Below the pieces are notes generated by a model. That model was not told where the DNA came from and did not search any database. It worked only from the letters and a program-made list of their open reading frames with translations. The position numbers were made by a program, and so were the translations under genes. A stretch of DNA of 64,000 bases from Atherix ibis (Eukaryota; Arthropoda; Insecta; Diptera; Athericidae), in the NCBI GenBank assembly GCA_958298945.1, contig OY282609.1, positions 32,399,212-32,463,211 on the forward strand. The letters are read 5' to 3'. This document shows, piece by piece, positions 1 to 12,376 of this stretch; position 1 is the stretch's first letter; every line of letters begins with the position of its first letter.

Positions 1-403
1 AAATTCGACCGAACTTGCCGCGCTTTTTTCGATCTTGGCTAGTGCGGCAGCTTCCATTGGGATGATTGAGCTTTAGTTTCCACGTCCTAACCATAAACCC
101 ATGATTCGTCACCAGTTATGATCCTCTGGAGCAAATTTGGGTCGTCGCGGACAGAGTCCAACAGCTCCTTAGCAATGTTAATGCGATGCTGTTTTTGGTC
201 GAAATTGAGCAAAAATCGAAGACGAGCCAAAACACGTGCAAGCAACGTAGCTGTCAAAAAATTAACTGAACATTCAAAATTACCGAACTTGTCGGCATAA
301 TTGAGAGACATGGGTACCAACATAACGCCACCAAAAAATCGAAAATCGAGTATACGTAACCCGCGGAAATTAGAAATTCGCGATACTTTTTGAACAGCAC
401 TCG
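1..403 (-). mobile_element. SETMAR-like mariner family, truncated copy A
   Basis: The window opens inside this copy. The right end CGATACTTTTTGAACAGCACTCG is followed by TA at 404-405. The minus strand encodes FDQKQHRINIAKELL and ITGDESWVYG, which includes the first catalytic Asp. The sequence upstream of FDQKQH is joined directly to 5' noncoding sequence, so the DNA-binding N-terminus is deleted. Copies G (21789-22416) and H (49100-49976) have the same junction. Unlike copies B, C, D and G, it keeps Trp (TGG) after GDES. Confidence 0.85.
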
Positions 404-966
404 TATATGCAAAAATTGTTTTTAATAAATTGTCTTTAAAATAACATATTATTTTTTTTTAAAAACTTCAATTTTGTTGTTTGAGTAAAATTGACTCATT
501 TCAGGCAAAATAAGTATAAACACAACATCTAGCAATCTAGTGGTAAAATGATAAACTTTTTAATAGATGTCACTAAAATCGTAAAGACCTATTATTTTGC
601 ACAGCGCTGCTTACATACCAAAAAAAAAAATTAATTTCAATTAATTATTATTAATTTTAATTTTTTAATCTTGTTTAGTTAATAATCGTCGACCAGAAAC
701 TAACAATAACACAGTTTAAATTTACCAAAACAGGAAGTGGGAAAATTTTATTAAGTTTCTCCAAAAAAAAATGAATTTTTATTATTTGTTATTTGGAAAT
801 TTATTAAAAACCAATTAATTATCATATAATTTGGATATTTTTTTTATTATTTGCTCATTTTTATTGTTAAGTGAGTTTTCTCAAAAAAAAATCCAAATTT
901 AAAATTGAATTTTTTTTTTTATTAAATTATATTATAAGTTAAGGGAGGTTTTTTTTGTATGTACGA

Positions 967-1450
967 GGCCTGTTCGTAAAGTACTCGGCCTGAAAATAAA
1001 AAAATATGGTGGTAATCATTTTTAAGCTATTTTCAATTTTCCTATGTATTATTTATTATAGTTCGGGGGTTTTCCTTACCGACTCTTCCTTGACTTTATG
1101 TCAAAAGCCGATGATTCAGGGGAGATGCTCACAGTTTCAGCTGTTTTCGCACACCTTCACGGTCCCAGCGTGTAACACAATAGTTAAAACCTTTTTTAAT
1201 TATTACGGGATTATTGTCACCATTTCTGGTGACATAATATCACGTCCTTCACGTGTATCATCTTGAAAACTCTCGTATCCGTTAATGTTAAGTCATTTTT
1301 TGTTAAGTTGTTAGATGTGACAACTTAAAAAAAATTCCCAACGATTGCAACTCCACCAATTACAGCTTTGGTCAAGAACTTTTCGAACCACCTTCGTAAA
1401 AAATTCCATCTACTTTTGGTCACATTTTTCCACGTAAAAACGTTACTTTT
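967..1450. mobile_element. Unclassified transposon-like remnant
   Basis: A less AT-rich patch in otherwise poor sequence. It begins with GTACGAGGCCTGTTCGTAAA, which resembles the termini of the SETMAR-like family, then contains non-repetitive sequence without a convincing reading frame. I could not identify a matching right end or a transposase motif, so this is only a suspected relic. Confidence 0.25.
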
Positions 1451-2679
1451 TTTTGGAAAATATAATTTTTAAGAGTCGCTAATTTTTACCATAATTTTAT
1501 TAAATTGTAAATTTATAAATTTTTTAAATTCTTTTGCTTTTCGGGGGAAAAATTACCCTCTGTTAATATTAGTTGGTGCATTAAATATTTGTTTTTTTTT
1601 TGTTAATTAAAATTGTTTTCAAATTGATTTAAAGAATTATTCAAAGACTCAAAAAATGCATTTTTATTGAATATGTTTTTTTTGTATTTTTATTTAAAAA
1701 AACTCTTTTAATTTACGAAAGAAAAAATTTAATAGAAAATAAATTAAGATGGAAATTTTGAGTTTTTCTTTAAAACAAATTGACTAAAAAAGAACGAAAT
1801 TGTAAATATTAAAAAAAAAAAACTTAAAAATACAAACAGAAACGTGGGAAAAATTTGATCCTCTTCAAAATATTTTATTTAATATAAGTTTTATTGTAAT
1901 TTTTTTTTTTTTTTAAGAATTATAAAATAATATTAAATGGATTACACAAAAATATATATTTCTCAATCATCGTTCATCGCACTATTTTTTAATTATAAGT
2001 CCTTTTTCTCTATTTTTAATTATAAGAATAACTTTTCTATATATTTTTTTTTATTATTATTTCAAAAAAATTTTTTTTTAACCCTGACATTCACTGTACA
2101 TACAATTGCACAATATTATATAGAGTATATTATTATTTATTTTAAATATTATTAATTGGGTCTTTATTAGTATTTTATATAAAATAGAGTTTAAATGAAA
2201 ATTTCATTAATAATATCCTCTTTAGTGGGTTTGCCTTTCTTTTTAATTTAAGTTAAAATTTCTATTAGGATAAAATACTAATTAATTATTACTTATATTT
2301 TACAAAAAAAAAAACATTTTTAATCAATAAATTGGCTTTTTTCTGCATCTATAAAAAAAACTATAAGATAATTTTTATATTTTCAAATTTTCTCATAAAA
2401 AATTTCTAATTTTAATTTCTGTTTGTAATGGAATTTTTTGAAAAATGCTTTTTTTTAAAAAAAAAGGAAAAAAAAACCAAAAAAATAGCAATTAAAATTA
2501 AACATTAAAAAGATCTTTTCAAAATTAACAGGCTTTTTTTTATAAGTCTACCAAAAAATGTAACAAATAAAAATGAAAATAAAATAATAACGGATGTGTT
2601 TTAAGAAACGCTGTAAACAAGCCTTTCGTTCAATTACACTCTATATTCCCTAAGATAATGGACATATAACAGTTTTGAG

Positions 2680-3441
2680 GTTAGATTATAGAAGAACTGG
2701 ATAGGCCTCTACACAAAAATTCTGTCCAAATTATTTCTACACAAAAAACACTTCGTAAAACTTCCAATTTACTGTCGTATAAATAATAAAACTATTTATG
2801 CAAATGTATTAATTAATTCTTACTTGTTCATAAACTAAAATATTTAAAATTTAATAAAACCGTACTTAAAACTTTCACATCGCGATAAGTGTTAAAATGT
2901 GTACAAAAGTATGCAAGCATATCGGTTTGCTACCACTTTCATGGAGAATGGCGTGTTTTAAAACTCTCCGAAAGTCTGGAAAATTGAGGCGCTTGATATT
3001 TGATTGATATTTACAAAATAAATTAATAAACCCAAAATACAATTGCATTTAATACCAAAAGATTGGAAAAAAATAAAAATTGCCTTCTTGTCGTGTTTAA
3101 ATTATATTTTTGCTTGGAATAAATGAGTTAAAATGGATATTAACTATGCTTTTGGAATACGAAAAATTTCTATTATTAAAACTGATGTCTACATAAAAAA
3201 AATCTACACAAGAATTCTATGGAATCATGTTGCTATAAAAAAATGTAGATCCATAAAGTGCATCAGCGATAGTAAATGGAGCTTCAATATATTCAAATGC
3301 TTGTAAAACTGTTAAATAAATTCCTAATAATACAGTATCCATATAGTACGATTTTTCGCCGCTTTTGCAATAATTCAGACAGAAAATTGTGTATACATAT
3401 ACGAAAATCTGGCCTATCCAGGAGGTATTCTTTAATCTAAG
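2680..3441. mobile_element. THAP-element family, deletion derivative (copy 1)
   Basis: A 762-bp element whose left end is GTTAGATTATAGAAGAACTG and whose right end is ATTCTTTAATCTAAG. It is flanked by a perfect 8-bp direct duplication, GTTTTGAG, at 2672-2679 and 3442-3449. Terminal and subterminal sequence (GGATAGGCC, TCTGTCC, ACCACTTTCATGGAGAATGG) is shared with copies at 47525, 52148 and 60960. It encodes no complete protein, so it must depend on a transposase from elsewhere. Confidence 0.85.
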
Positions 3442-4176
3442 GTTTTGAGCGACTGGAAAACGCTGTCAAATTTTTTGGAACCTTCACAAACTTATGGTAG
3501 TGCACACAATTGGAAGCAGCAACGTCGCGATTTCAATCCAAAGATCCGATTAGATGTTAATTTTTTTTCTTCGAGGGTAGGAGAGATCTGAAGATCCCTA
3601 CAGTCTTTCATGTTTTTACCCACTAAAAAAACTCACCCACCTTCGCGGATATTCGTCCAGCAGAATTTTTTCGAGCCAAGATTTTTCTCCATTCAATTCT
3701 GCGCTTTTTGCTTTTTGCAGTCCAATACATCGGAAATAATAAATAAAATTAAAAAATGGAAAATATGATAAATTAAGAGATTGAGCAGCAGTCTTAATTA
3801 ACGCGATGACAATGAAGAGGTGAGTGAGTGTCCTGGTGGAGTTTTCCGCGGCTAACAAAATCGAACCCACTGCCATTGTCGAACAATATATTTTCCGCTG
3901 TTTTTTTCTCGCACTAAAATGACCGGCAAATAGTAGAAATTAAAAAAAAACAAAATAAATAATAATTTCATGTGCTTCACAAAAAAAAACGCAATACAAA
4001 ATGTCAAATTTTACAAAACGTTCACGCTCGAACTGAAAATTTTCATTTCAGCTGCGTGTTCGAGCACGTTGCTCAAAAATAATGGAGCGTCTACAATTTG
4101 GTGTGATTACACCATTCGAGCAAAGCTCCATATTTTGTTCGTCTCGAACATGCTCCATCGAGAAAAAGGAGTTATA

Positions 4177-5441
4177 CGAGGTCCGTTCAAAAAGTATCGC
4201 GAATTTTGTGTTTTTTTCAAAAATTATTTATTTATTCATGAATATCTATTTTGTCCCCTTCAAAGTAATCCCCACAAGATATTATACACTTGTGCCAACG
4301 TTTTTTCCAATCCTCGAAGCACTTCAAAAAATCATTTTTTGTGATCTTGTTCAGTTCCTCCTTCGATGCCGTCTTTATCTCCTCAATCGTAGCGTAGCCT
4401 CGTCCTTTCATGGGGCTCTTCAGTTTCGGGAACAAGAAATAGTCATAGGGGGCCAGATATAGGGAATACGGTGGCTGCGGCATTGTTAGTGTGTTGTTTT
4501 TTACGGATTGTTAGTGTGTTGTTTTTTACGGATTGCTTCGCGCAACTTGCGCATTACTTGCAGATAATATTCCTTATTGACCGTTCTACCCTGTGGCAAG
4601 AACTCATGATGCACCATGCTCCTGCAGTCGAAGAAAACTGTAAGCAAAACCTTCACATTCGACCGAACTTGGGGCGCTTTTTTCGGTCTTAGCTCGTGCG
4701 GCAGCTTCCATTGGGATAATTGAGCTTTGCTTTCCATGTCATAACCATAAACTCATGATTCGGCACCAGTTATGACCCTCTGGAGCAAATTTGGGTCGTC
4801 GCGGACAGAGTCCAACAGCTCCTTAGCCATGTTAATGCGATGCTGTTTTTGGTCGAAATTGAGCAATTTTGGTACGATATTCGCGGCGACCCATCTCACC
4901 CCCAAATCATTGATAAAAATCGAATGGCACGAGCCAATCGATATGTTTAAGTCCTCAGCAACTTCTCTAACGGTGATTCGACGATTGGCTAATACTATTT
5001 TCTTCACTTCATCAATGTTTTCGTCTGTTTTGGCGTCAGACGTGCTTGGGCGTCCGGCACGCTTTTCGTCGTTCACATCTTCTCGGCCCTCTGAGAACAT
5101 TTTGTACCACCGATAAAACGTTGCTTCGGTCCAAGGTAGCTTCACCATATGCCACAGTCAACATTCGGAATGTGTCCGCGCAATTAATTTTGTTTTTCAC
5201 ACAAAATTTAATACAGATTCTTTGATCCATTTTTTGGAATGGGCAAAAATTGAAGACGACCTAAAACACGTGCAGCAAAGCAACTGTCAAAAATTAACTG
5301 AACATTCAAAATGGCCGAACTTCTCGGCATAAATGAGAGACATGAGTACCAACATAACGCCACAAAAAAATCGAAAATCGAATATACACGTACGTAACCC
5401 GCGGAAATTCAAAATTCGCAATACTTTTTGAACAGACCTCG
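4177..5441 (-). mobile_element. SETMAR-like DD34D mariner, copy B (full-length outline, dead)
   Basis: A 1265-bp element with inverted ends CGAGGTCCGTTCAAAAAGTA and its complement (CTTTTTGAACAGACCTCG), flanked by TA at 4175-4176 and 5442-5443. Transposase remains lie on the minus strand. A 25-bp unit is tandemly duplicated at 4486-4510 and 4511-4535, exactly as in copy C, so both derive from one already-damaged source copy. Confidence 0.92.
4232..5230 (-). pseudogene. Broken mariner transposase (SETMAR-like), copy B
   Basis: Starts at an ATG at 5230 (MDQRICIKFCVKNK, N-terminal helix-turn-helix region). The reading frame shifts near 5148 and continues through RITVREVAEDLNISIG (second helix-turn-helix) and FDQKQHRINMAKELLD. 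The first catalytic Asp is lost: VITGAES replaces TGDES. A TGA at 4753-4755 follows directly where Trp is expected. The segment with the second catalytic Asp (HHDNAPAH in sister copies) is deleted and replaced by the 25-bp duplication. The C-terminus (LAPYDYFLFPKLKSP, KRWHKCIISCGDYFEG) is preserved and ends at 4232. No active protein is possible. Confidence 0.88.
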
Positions 5442-6363
5442 TACGTCAAACATGACTCAAACCGAAATAAAGTGGACGATTATTCCTAAAATTCCACCAT
5501 TTTTCGAATTGTGTAATCCATGCTATGGTATGTAAAAAATGTCTCCCTATTTTGACAGCGGTTTCCTCTCGTTATACTCTGAGCTAATCGGTTAACTTAC
5601 TCAGAAGAGAAGAATAAAATTTTCGAACTTTTCATCGCTAGATGGCGTCTGTCATACTATAAGAAATAAAGAGTATCGTTTGATGGCTGATCAATTTGAA
5701 TTTTCACAAACTTTCAAATAAAAAAAAAAAATAAACGCACTTCTTTTTATTAAAATAAATTTAATTTAATTGCGGAGAAATCTAAAGAATATTTCTCGTT
5801 TTTCTTGCCATTTTAAAAATATTTTAAATAATAAGAAAATATTAATCTTGTCAGTAATTGGTTTCTAATTATCTTTTTTTTTAAATTTTTCCAAATAAAT
5901 AATTTCTTAATTAAAGCAATAATTTTTATTTTAAAGATAATTTCCAATTGTGATTCGTTGGAGAAGAAAAAAACCAATCATGTTAAATGTTCTCACTTCG
6001 ATCATTTTATATCACCTTTCACATATTTGTGGCTAACATGTTTTTCTTTTGTTTTATTTTATTTAAATTAAATATATTTTTTAAGCGTGTTAAATATAAT
6101 GGGCAATAATATGTAGCAAATATATTTAAATTGTCTTTTTTTTCCTTCTATGTTGTTGTTGTTCTTGCTTTTTTGTTCATATAATTATTATTATATTAAT
6201 AATGAATTAAAATCAATTCGTACACACACCCCCACATACTTGGTAAAATAAGAGTAAAATAATGATTTCGCAAAAAAAAAACTAATTAATTTTAATGTAT
6301 TCTTTTCTTCTTTTTTTTCGTTTTATTTACCATTTTTTGGTTATTCGTCGATGGGATTTGCAG

Positions 6364-6774
6364 GAAGCGGAAATGGAATGAACTCATCTGAATATGTGAG
6401 ACAGGAGCTGAGACAAGTGGTTAGTAATAGGACGCAACAGTCTGGCGGTGGTGGTGGTGGTGTGGCTGGCGGCGGTGGTGGTGGCGGTGTTGGTGTAGTT
6501 GGTGTCGGCGGTGTTGGTGTTGGTGTTGGCGTTGGTATGGGCGGCAGCATGGGCGTTGGTGCCGGAAATAACACCGGAATCAGAACACCACAAAGCCCCC
6601 TCGGCTTAGGCCAGGGACCGATGGTGGGCGGTAATAGTACAAACCAGATGGGAATGGCCGCACAATCACCACAACAAGTGCCGCAACCGACCACCCCTCA
6701 ACAGCAAATGCCCGGTGCACTTCTGAACACATCAGCAGATCCACTGCAATTCAGTTTCGATATTTCACAATCTG
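6364..6774 (+). CDS. tai: taiman-like p160 coactivator, antepenultimate coding exon
   Basis: p160 coactivators bridge ligand-bound nuclear receptors to histone acetyltransferases in the nucleus. This exon opens after a TTTGCAG acceptor and closes at TCTG before the donor GTATGT. It starts with the last two bases of a codon and leaves one base. Near its start it encodes SSEYVRQELRQVVSNRTQQ, followed by a Gly/Val-rich low-complexity run, a Pro/Gln-rich stretch and DPLQFSFDISQSG. The VRQELR segment and the layout resemble what I recall of insect Taiman C-termini; the identity rests mainly on the last exon. The N-terminal bHLH-PAS exons lie outside the window. Read-through into the intron would add one Met codon and then stop, which could be an alternative end. 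Confidence 0.78.
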
Positions 6775-7686
6775 GTATGTAATATGATTTTTTTTTTACT
6801 TATCCTCATCGTTTTCCTTTCATTTTATCTATTATTTTTTATCATAACATTTTTCTCATTATTCTCCTTGTTTTTATTCATTATTAAATGATTAATTTTG
6901 ATTAATGTTTTTCTCATATGGAACTTATTCAAATATGGCGCGCATCCATAAAAATAAAAACTTTATAATAATTTAAAACCTCTTATTATTATTAGTTTTT
7001 TTTTTTTATCTAAAAGTCATGAGAAATAATAAAATTTTTTATTAAATTTAAAATAAAAAACATGTTTTTTCCAAAAAGATATAATTTGAAATTTTTATTA
7101 AATTATTTATGATTATTTTGAAATTTCTTACCATTTTTAAGAGGGAAGGTTTATTAGTGAGAAGAAAAAAAACAATACAATATTCTCAAATGCATAAATA
7201 GGCTTTCTTAATTTATTCAAAATTTAAAAGTAACAAGAAAAAAATACTTTTTTTTTTAAAATCAGTAAAGTTAATTTATTATTATTATTATTGATTGGTA
7301 ATAATTCCTTCTTCTTTTAATTAATATTAGTCACTATTGATTTGAAGACTCTTTTAGAAATTTTAGAAAATATTTATTGTAGTTTTCCCCTTTCTTAACA
7401 TGTTTTAGAAGCCAAAGTTTTCGAGTGTATGTGTATGTAAAATAATAAAAATAATCAGAAATTTTCAATTCTTAATACTAAAATGAATGTACTAAAAATT
7501 TGTTATGAACTGACAGCAAGTCTTCGAATTCTACATAAAAATAAAAATTACCAGTTTTTTTTTAAAGAGCATACAGGAGTTTAACTTTTTTTAATGAAAA
7601 ATTTCATTCTTAATTAATCTAAAATTAAATTTTTTAAGTCGTCCTTTTTCTCAAAATATTTCTTAATTTATGAAATGTTGTATCTA

Positions 7687-8935
7687 CCAGCTGTATAAGC
7701 TTAAATCTGCTGTTTTTTTTAGTGAAAAACATGTTTTTTTCATAGAAAGCAAAAACAAATTTATTCAAAGTATTTGCCCTCGCTCTCTCGGGCAATTTGT
7801 TGATACCACGCCAAAAAAAATTCCTTCTCTTTCGAGGCAAACGACTCATCAAGCCATTTTCAGACGTCTTTGTAAGAAACGAAATGCTGCTCAGCGAGCG
7901 CGTGGCCCATCGACGAAAACAGGTGGTAGTCGGAAGGGGTCAGGTCTGGTGAATAAGCGGAGTGGGATAGCATCTCCCAGTTGAGTGTCTTCAAGTAGTT
8001 TCGGACTATTTTTGACGTGTGCGATGGTGCGTTCTCGTGGAGGAAAATCAGCTTGTCATGTCTTTGTTGATAATCCGTCCTTTTTCACGCAGAGCACGGT
8101 GCAATTTGATCAGTTGTTGGTGGTAGCGGTGGGCATTAACAATTTCACCAGTTTTCAACATCTCATAGCTGATCCCACCAAACGCACAGCCTCGTCTTTC
8201 GTTCGAAGTGATTTGGTCTTGGGGAAGATGTTGATGGTTGGCCGAGATCAACCCACGATTTCTTGCGTTTAGGATTCTCCAAATATATCCACTTTTCATC
8301 GTCTGTCACAATCCGATGCAGGAACGACTTTCTTTTTTGTCTGGCGAGCAAGATTTCGCATGTGTTTTGGTGTCGCTCCATCTGCCTATCGTTCAATTCA
8401 TGCGGCACCCATTTTCCGATCTTTTCAATCTTCCCCATGGCACGCAGACGCATGGAAATGGCTGGTTGAGTAACACCCAATTGCTCCGGGAGCATTTTTT
8501 GCGATGGGATATCGTCTTCGTCCAAAAGAGCCTGCAATTGATGGTTCTCAACCTTCCTAGGCCGATTTTCACGCTTCTTGTCCCACAAGTCAAAATTGCC
8601 CTCTGTGAACCGACGAAACCAATCTCGGCACGTTGTTTCCGATAAAGCACTGTCACCATAGGCCTCCATAAGCATTCGATGCGATTCGGCAGCCGATTTC
8701 TTCAAATTGAAGCAAAAAAGCAGAGCTTCCCGCATATGCTTTTTTGCTGGCACAAAACTAGACATAATTACCAAAGAAAAAATGTATGTTGTTGTACGAA
8801 ATTACTGACAGTGTACACTGATTAATGTTGACAGATGCTAAACTCATAAATAAAAGTATGGCGTGCCCAAGGTAGCTAAGTACGCTCACTCACGCCATCT
8901 ATGACCAAACAGCGAATTTAAGCTTATACACCTGG
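7687..8935 (-). mobile_element. Mos1-type (mauritiana subfamily) mariner, copy M1
   Basis: A 1249-bp element with inverted ends CCAGCTGTATAAGCTTAAAT and (reverse) AAGCTTATACACCTGG, flanked by TA at 7685-7686 and 8936-8937. Size, TA target and encoded protein match the mauritiana subfamily of mariner that includes Drosophila Mos1. Confidence 0.92.
7750..8765 (-). pseudogene. Mos1-like transposase pseudogene M1
   Basis: The frame is open from ATG 8765 (MSSFVPAKKHMREALLFCFN) for about 200 codons: N-terminal helix-turn-helix, SETTCRDWFRRF, the WVPHEL linker and IVTDDEKWIY around the first catalytic Asp. It breaks after LCVWWDQ near 8166. In the shifted frames the second catalytic motif reads LHENAPSH, so Asp is replaced by Glu, as in copy M2. 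The third motif (PDLTPSDYH) is present. The expected C-terminal end (KCxxSxGKYFE) is missing, replaced by an alternative tail. The length otherwise fits the usual 345 residues. Confidence 0.88.
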
Positions 8936-9070
8936 TATATAAAAAAAGCTCAATGTTGGTTTTTTGGCGATAAAAACTTCATTTGTATTTGATGGCAGCT
9001 TATAGGATCATACGCATTCAGTTGATTAAAAATTTTGATCGTATCCTTTGAAATACGTTGCCAGCATTGC

Positions 9071-9120
9071 AAAAGGATCCTGTACAAATCTTCCTGCGAA
9101 GATTTGTACAGGATCCTTTT
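9071..9120. repeat. Perfect 23-bp hairpin
   Basis: AAAAGGATCCTGTACAAATC plus TTC, then a 4-nt loop CTGC, then the exact reverse complement. Such a perfect fold-back is unusual in this noisy, old sequence. It sits in a non-AT-rich patch (about 8990-9470) that may be a worn transposon, but I could not assign the patch to a family. Confidence 0.85.
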
Positions 9121-10574
9121 TTTCTGTCTAGCTCATCTTATAGAACTGGTATGGGGTTGAAGTCGAGTCCATGTCACATTTTCCGAAATGACTTCTTGTT
9201 TTTATTTGTAGATGGTCTCTATATTTGGGATTGCTATCCTTCTGCATATTGGAAAAGTCTTCGGCTTTACATTTTTATAGTCCTTAGAAAACCAATTTTG
9301 ATCGAATATCGCCCACTCCAGTTTATTTCTATTTTGTCCGCTTAGTAAAGATTCCACCAGCTCTCTCTCAATCGCCTTTTTACTGTTGCAAGAGATACTG
9401 ATCGTCGCTGAGACTGTAATTTCAATTCCTACCGGATTGTAGTAAAATCTAAAGACCTCCAATTTGATTATAACATTCTATGAGTTATATGGACGAAACT
9501 CTTTAAAATTTCAAACTTGTTGGCTGTAAAACGCCCCAATTTTTATCTACGTTAAATGAATTAATAATTAACAGATTCAACTTTGGACAAATGTTAAAAC
9601 AAAACGATGATGAAATTTATCCTTTTAACATAATAAAAACATTTGTGTCTACTTGCTACAAACAGGAGCGGGCATTTTATAATTAGACTGCGGGAAATAA
9701 TAAAATATATTGTATAAACTGTTATTTATTTGAATTTCACTATAAATTATAATAATATAAGTTTACGATTTATTAAGACTTTAATGGAAGATTTCTAGAG
9801 AATTTGTTGTTATCAAGGTTGTCCCACCTTTTGCCATGCAGTGTGATTTTTTGTGTACATTGGACTTAAATCATCCAATTTTTATTTATTTATTTAATTA
9901 TTTCTTATTAAAAAAGGAATAATTAAGTAAATAAATAAAAATAATTAATTTTATGAATTTAGTATCGAGTAATGTAAGGGAACAAGTTAATTCGAACGAA
10001 CAAATTTGCACTTGCTCTTCTGTCAGTGAACAATTCTGGAGTAGCGCTCGATGAACATAATTTAAAAACAACGAATTTCTAACGGAAAATATGAAATAAT
10101 GTAAACATTTTCATTTGAAAGGCATAGATGTGCTCTATAAATTGGTGCGAAAGAGAAAAAAACGTTGCTGTACATTTTCGTACTCACCATTCATTCAGCT
10201 AACGTGTGGTAGTATGCGTATGAACAACGCAGTAGAAATAATTCTTATTCAGTGTGTGTGTCAAATCGATTGTTCATGCGTCGGATAGTGCAGCAATAAT
10301 TGAGAAGAACACCTTTAGAAAATGACTCCCTATTTCGTTGTTTTGCTCTTTCGTTTAAAGATATTTTTGCTCTTCTATACAGGAGACGTAATTTTTTTAA
10401 ACGGAAAAATGTTTTTTAGAACACGATTTATGCCACTTAAAAGAAAAAGTCGTTTATCCTAAACCTGTTGGTGCACACAATTTGATTAAGAAACAATTAA
10501 AAATTTTTTTTTAAAAATGTATGTATCAAAGTCAGTGCACCTAGCGGAAAAGTTGCACACTGCATACACATATA

Positions 10575-11826
10575 CGTGGTCTGTTTAAAAAGTATCGCGA
10601 ATTTTGTGTTTTTTCAGAAATTATTTATTTGTTCATGAATATTGTTCCATTCAAAGTAATCCCCACCAGATATTATACACTTATGCCAACGTTTTTTCCA
10701 ATCCTCGAAGCACTTCACAAAATCATTTTTCGTGATCTTGTTCAGTTCCTCCTTCGATGCCGTCTTTATCTCCTCAATTGTAGCGTAGCGTCGTCCTTTC
10801 ATGGGGCTCTTCAGTTTCGGGAACAAGAAATAGTCATAGGGGGGCCAGATATAGGGAATACGGTGGCTGCGGCATTGTTAGTGTGTTGTTTTTTACGGAT
10901 TGTTAGTGTGTTGTTTTTTACGGATTGCTTCGCGCAACTTGCGCATTACTTGCAGATAATATTCCTTATTGACCGTTCTACCCTGTGGCAAGAACTCATG
11001 ATGCACCATGCTCCTGCAGTCGAAGAAAACTGTAAGCAAAACCTTCACATTCGACCGAACTTGGGGCGCTTTTTTCGGTCTTAGCTCGTGCGGCAGCTTC
11101 CATTGGGATAATTGAGCTTTGCTTTCCATGTCATAACCATAAACTCATGATTCGTCACCAGTTATGACCCTCTGGAGCAAATTTGGGTCGTCGCGGACAG
11201 AGTCCAACAGCTCCTTAGCAATGTTAATGCGATGCTGTTTTTGGTCGAAATTGAGCAATTTTGGTACGAATTTCGCGGCGATCCATCTCACGTCCAAATC
11301 ATTGGTAAAAATCGAATGGCACGAGCCAATTGATATGTTTAAGTCCTCAGCAACCTCTCTAACGGTGATTCGACGATTGGCTAATACTATTTTCTTCACT
11401 TCATCAATGTTTTCGTCTCTTGTTGGCGTCAGACGTGCTTGGGCGTCCGGCACGCTTTTCGTCGTTCACATCATCTCGGCCCTCTGAGAACATTTTGTTC
11501 CACTGATAAACGTTGCTTCGGTCCAAGGTAGCTTCACCATATGCCACAGTAAACATTCGGAATGCGTCCGCGCAATTAATTTTGTTTTTCACACAAAATT
11601 TAATACAGATTCTTTGATCCATTTTTTGGAATGGGCAAAAATCGAAGACGACCTAAAACACGTGCAGCAAAGCAGCTGTCAAAAATTAACTGAACATTCA
11701 AAATGGCCGAACTTGTCGGTATAAATGAGAGACATGAGTACCAACATAACGCCACAAAAAATCGAAAATCGAATATACGCAACCCGCGGAAATTCAAAAT
11801 TAACGATACTTTTTGAATAGACCTCG
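10575..11826 (-). mobile_element. SETMAR-like DD34D mariner, copy C (full-length outline, dead)
   Basis: A 1252-bp element with left end CGTGGTCTGTTTAAAAAGTA preceded by TA (10573-10574). The right end TTTTTGAATAGACCTCG is followed by TT, a mutated TA. It is nearly identical to copy B, including the 25-bp tandem duplication (10878-10902, 10903-10927) and the same internal deletion. Confidence 0.9.
10620..11622 (-). pseudogene. Broken mariner transposase (SETMAR-like), copy C
   Basis: Begins at ATG 11622 (MDQRICIKFCVKNK) and frameshifts near 11404-11453 into the helix-turn-helix RITVREVAEDLNISIG. It keeps the first catalytic Asp in VITGDES but then meets the same TGA (11145-11147) found in copies B, D and G. 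The block with the second catalytic Asp is deleted, as in copy B. The third region and C-terminus (FPKLKSPMKGRRYATIEE, KRWHKCIISGGDYFE) survive in another frame. Confidence 0.88.
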
Positions 11827-12376
11827 TTAGACGCAAACGCAACGCCGCAAATTTGGCATTACATATTAAATTTAATGATAACCACGCATTGTTCTGATAC
11901 AACGATAGTTGTTGAGTAACTTCAATTATTTACTCTCTAATAGCAACAAAAGAGACATTCTGATTTTGTGCTTTTCTCTTTTATTTAGACTGAGATGAGA
12001 GCTGATATTCTTAAGAGTGAGGTTTTTTTTATATAAATATTAAAAGTAGAGCATCGCTTACTCTCCTTATTTCCGTACTCTTCAAATTGCACACTATCCC
12101 ATATGTCAAAAATTACCGAAATTTCTCCCGAATCAACCAATTAAATACAATTGCAATGAGTAAAGAAACGGCATTTTCGCTGACTTTATTATTTATACAA
12201 TATTTAATGCCAAATTCAATTAATTGCTAAGTTCGCCTTAACCTCATATATGTCAATTGTCAAAAAGCACACTGAAATGCATGGCAATGAAACAGTTTGC
12301 AGTTATCGTCTGTCGTCGGAATTTAGTGCATTTCCATAAGATTGGGAGGATTCTAAAATTTTGATATTGGAAATTA

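Noticed and set aside
6351..6363. ATG at 6351 as the start of a 143-residue protein
   Set aside because: It lies in the polypyrimidine/acceptor region (TTTGCAG) of an intron; the coding sequence begins after the acceptor as an internal exon.
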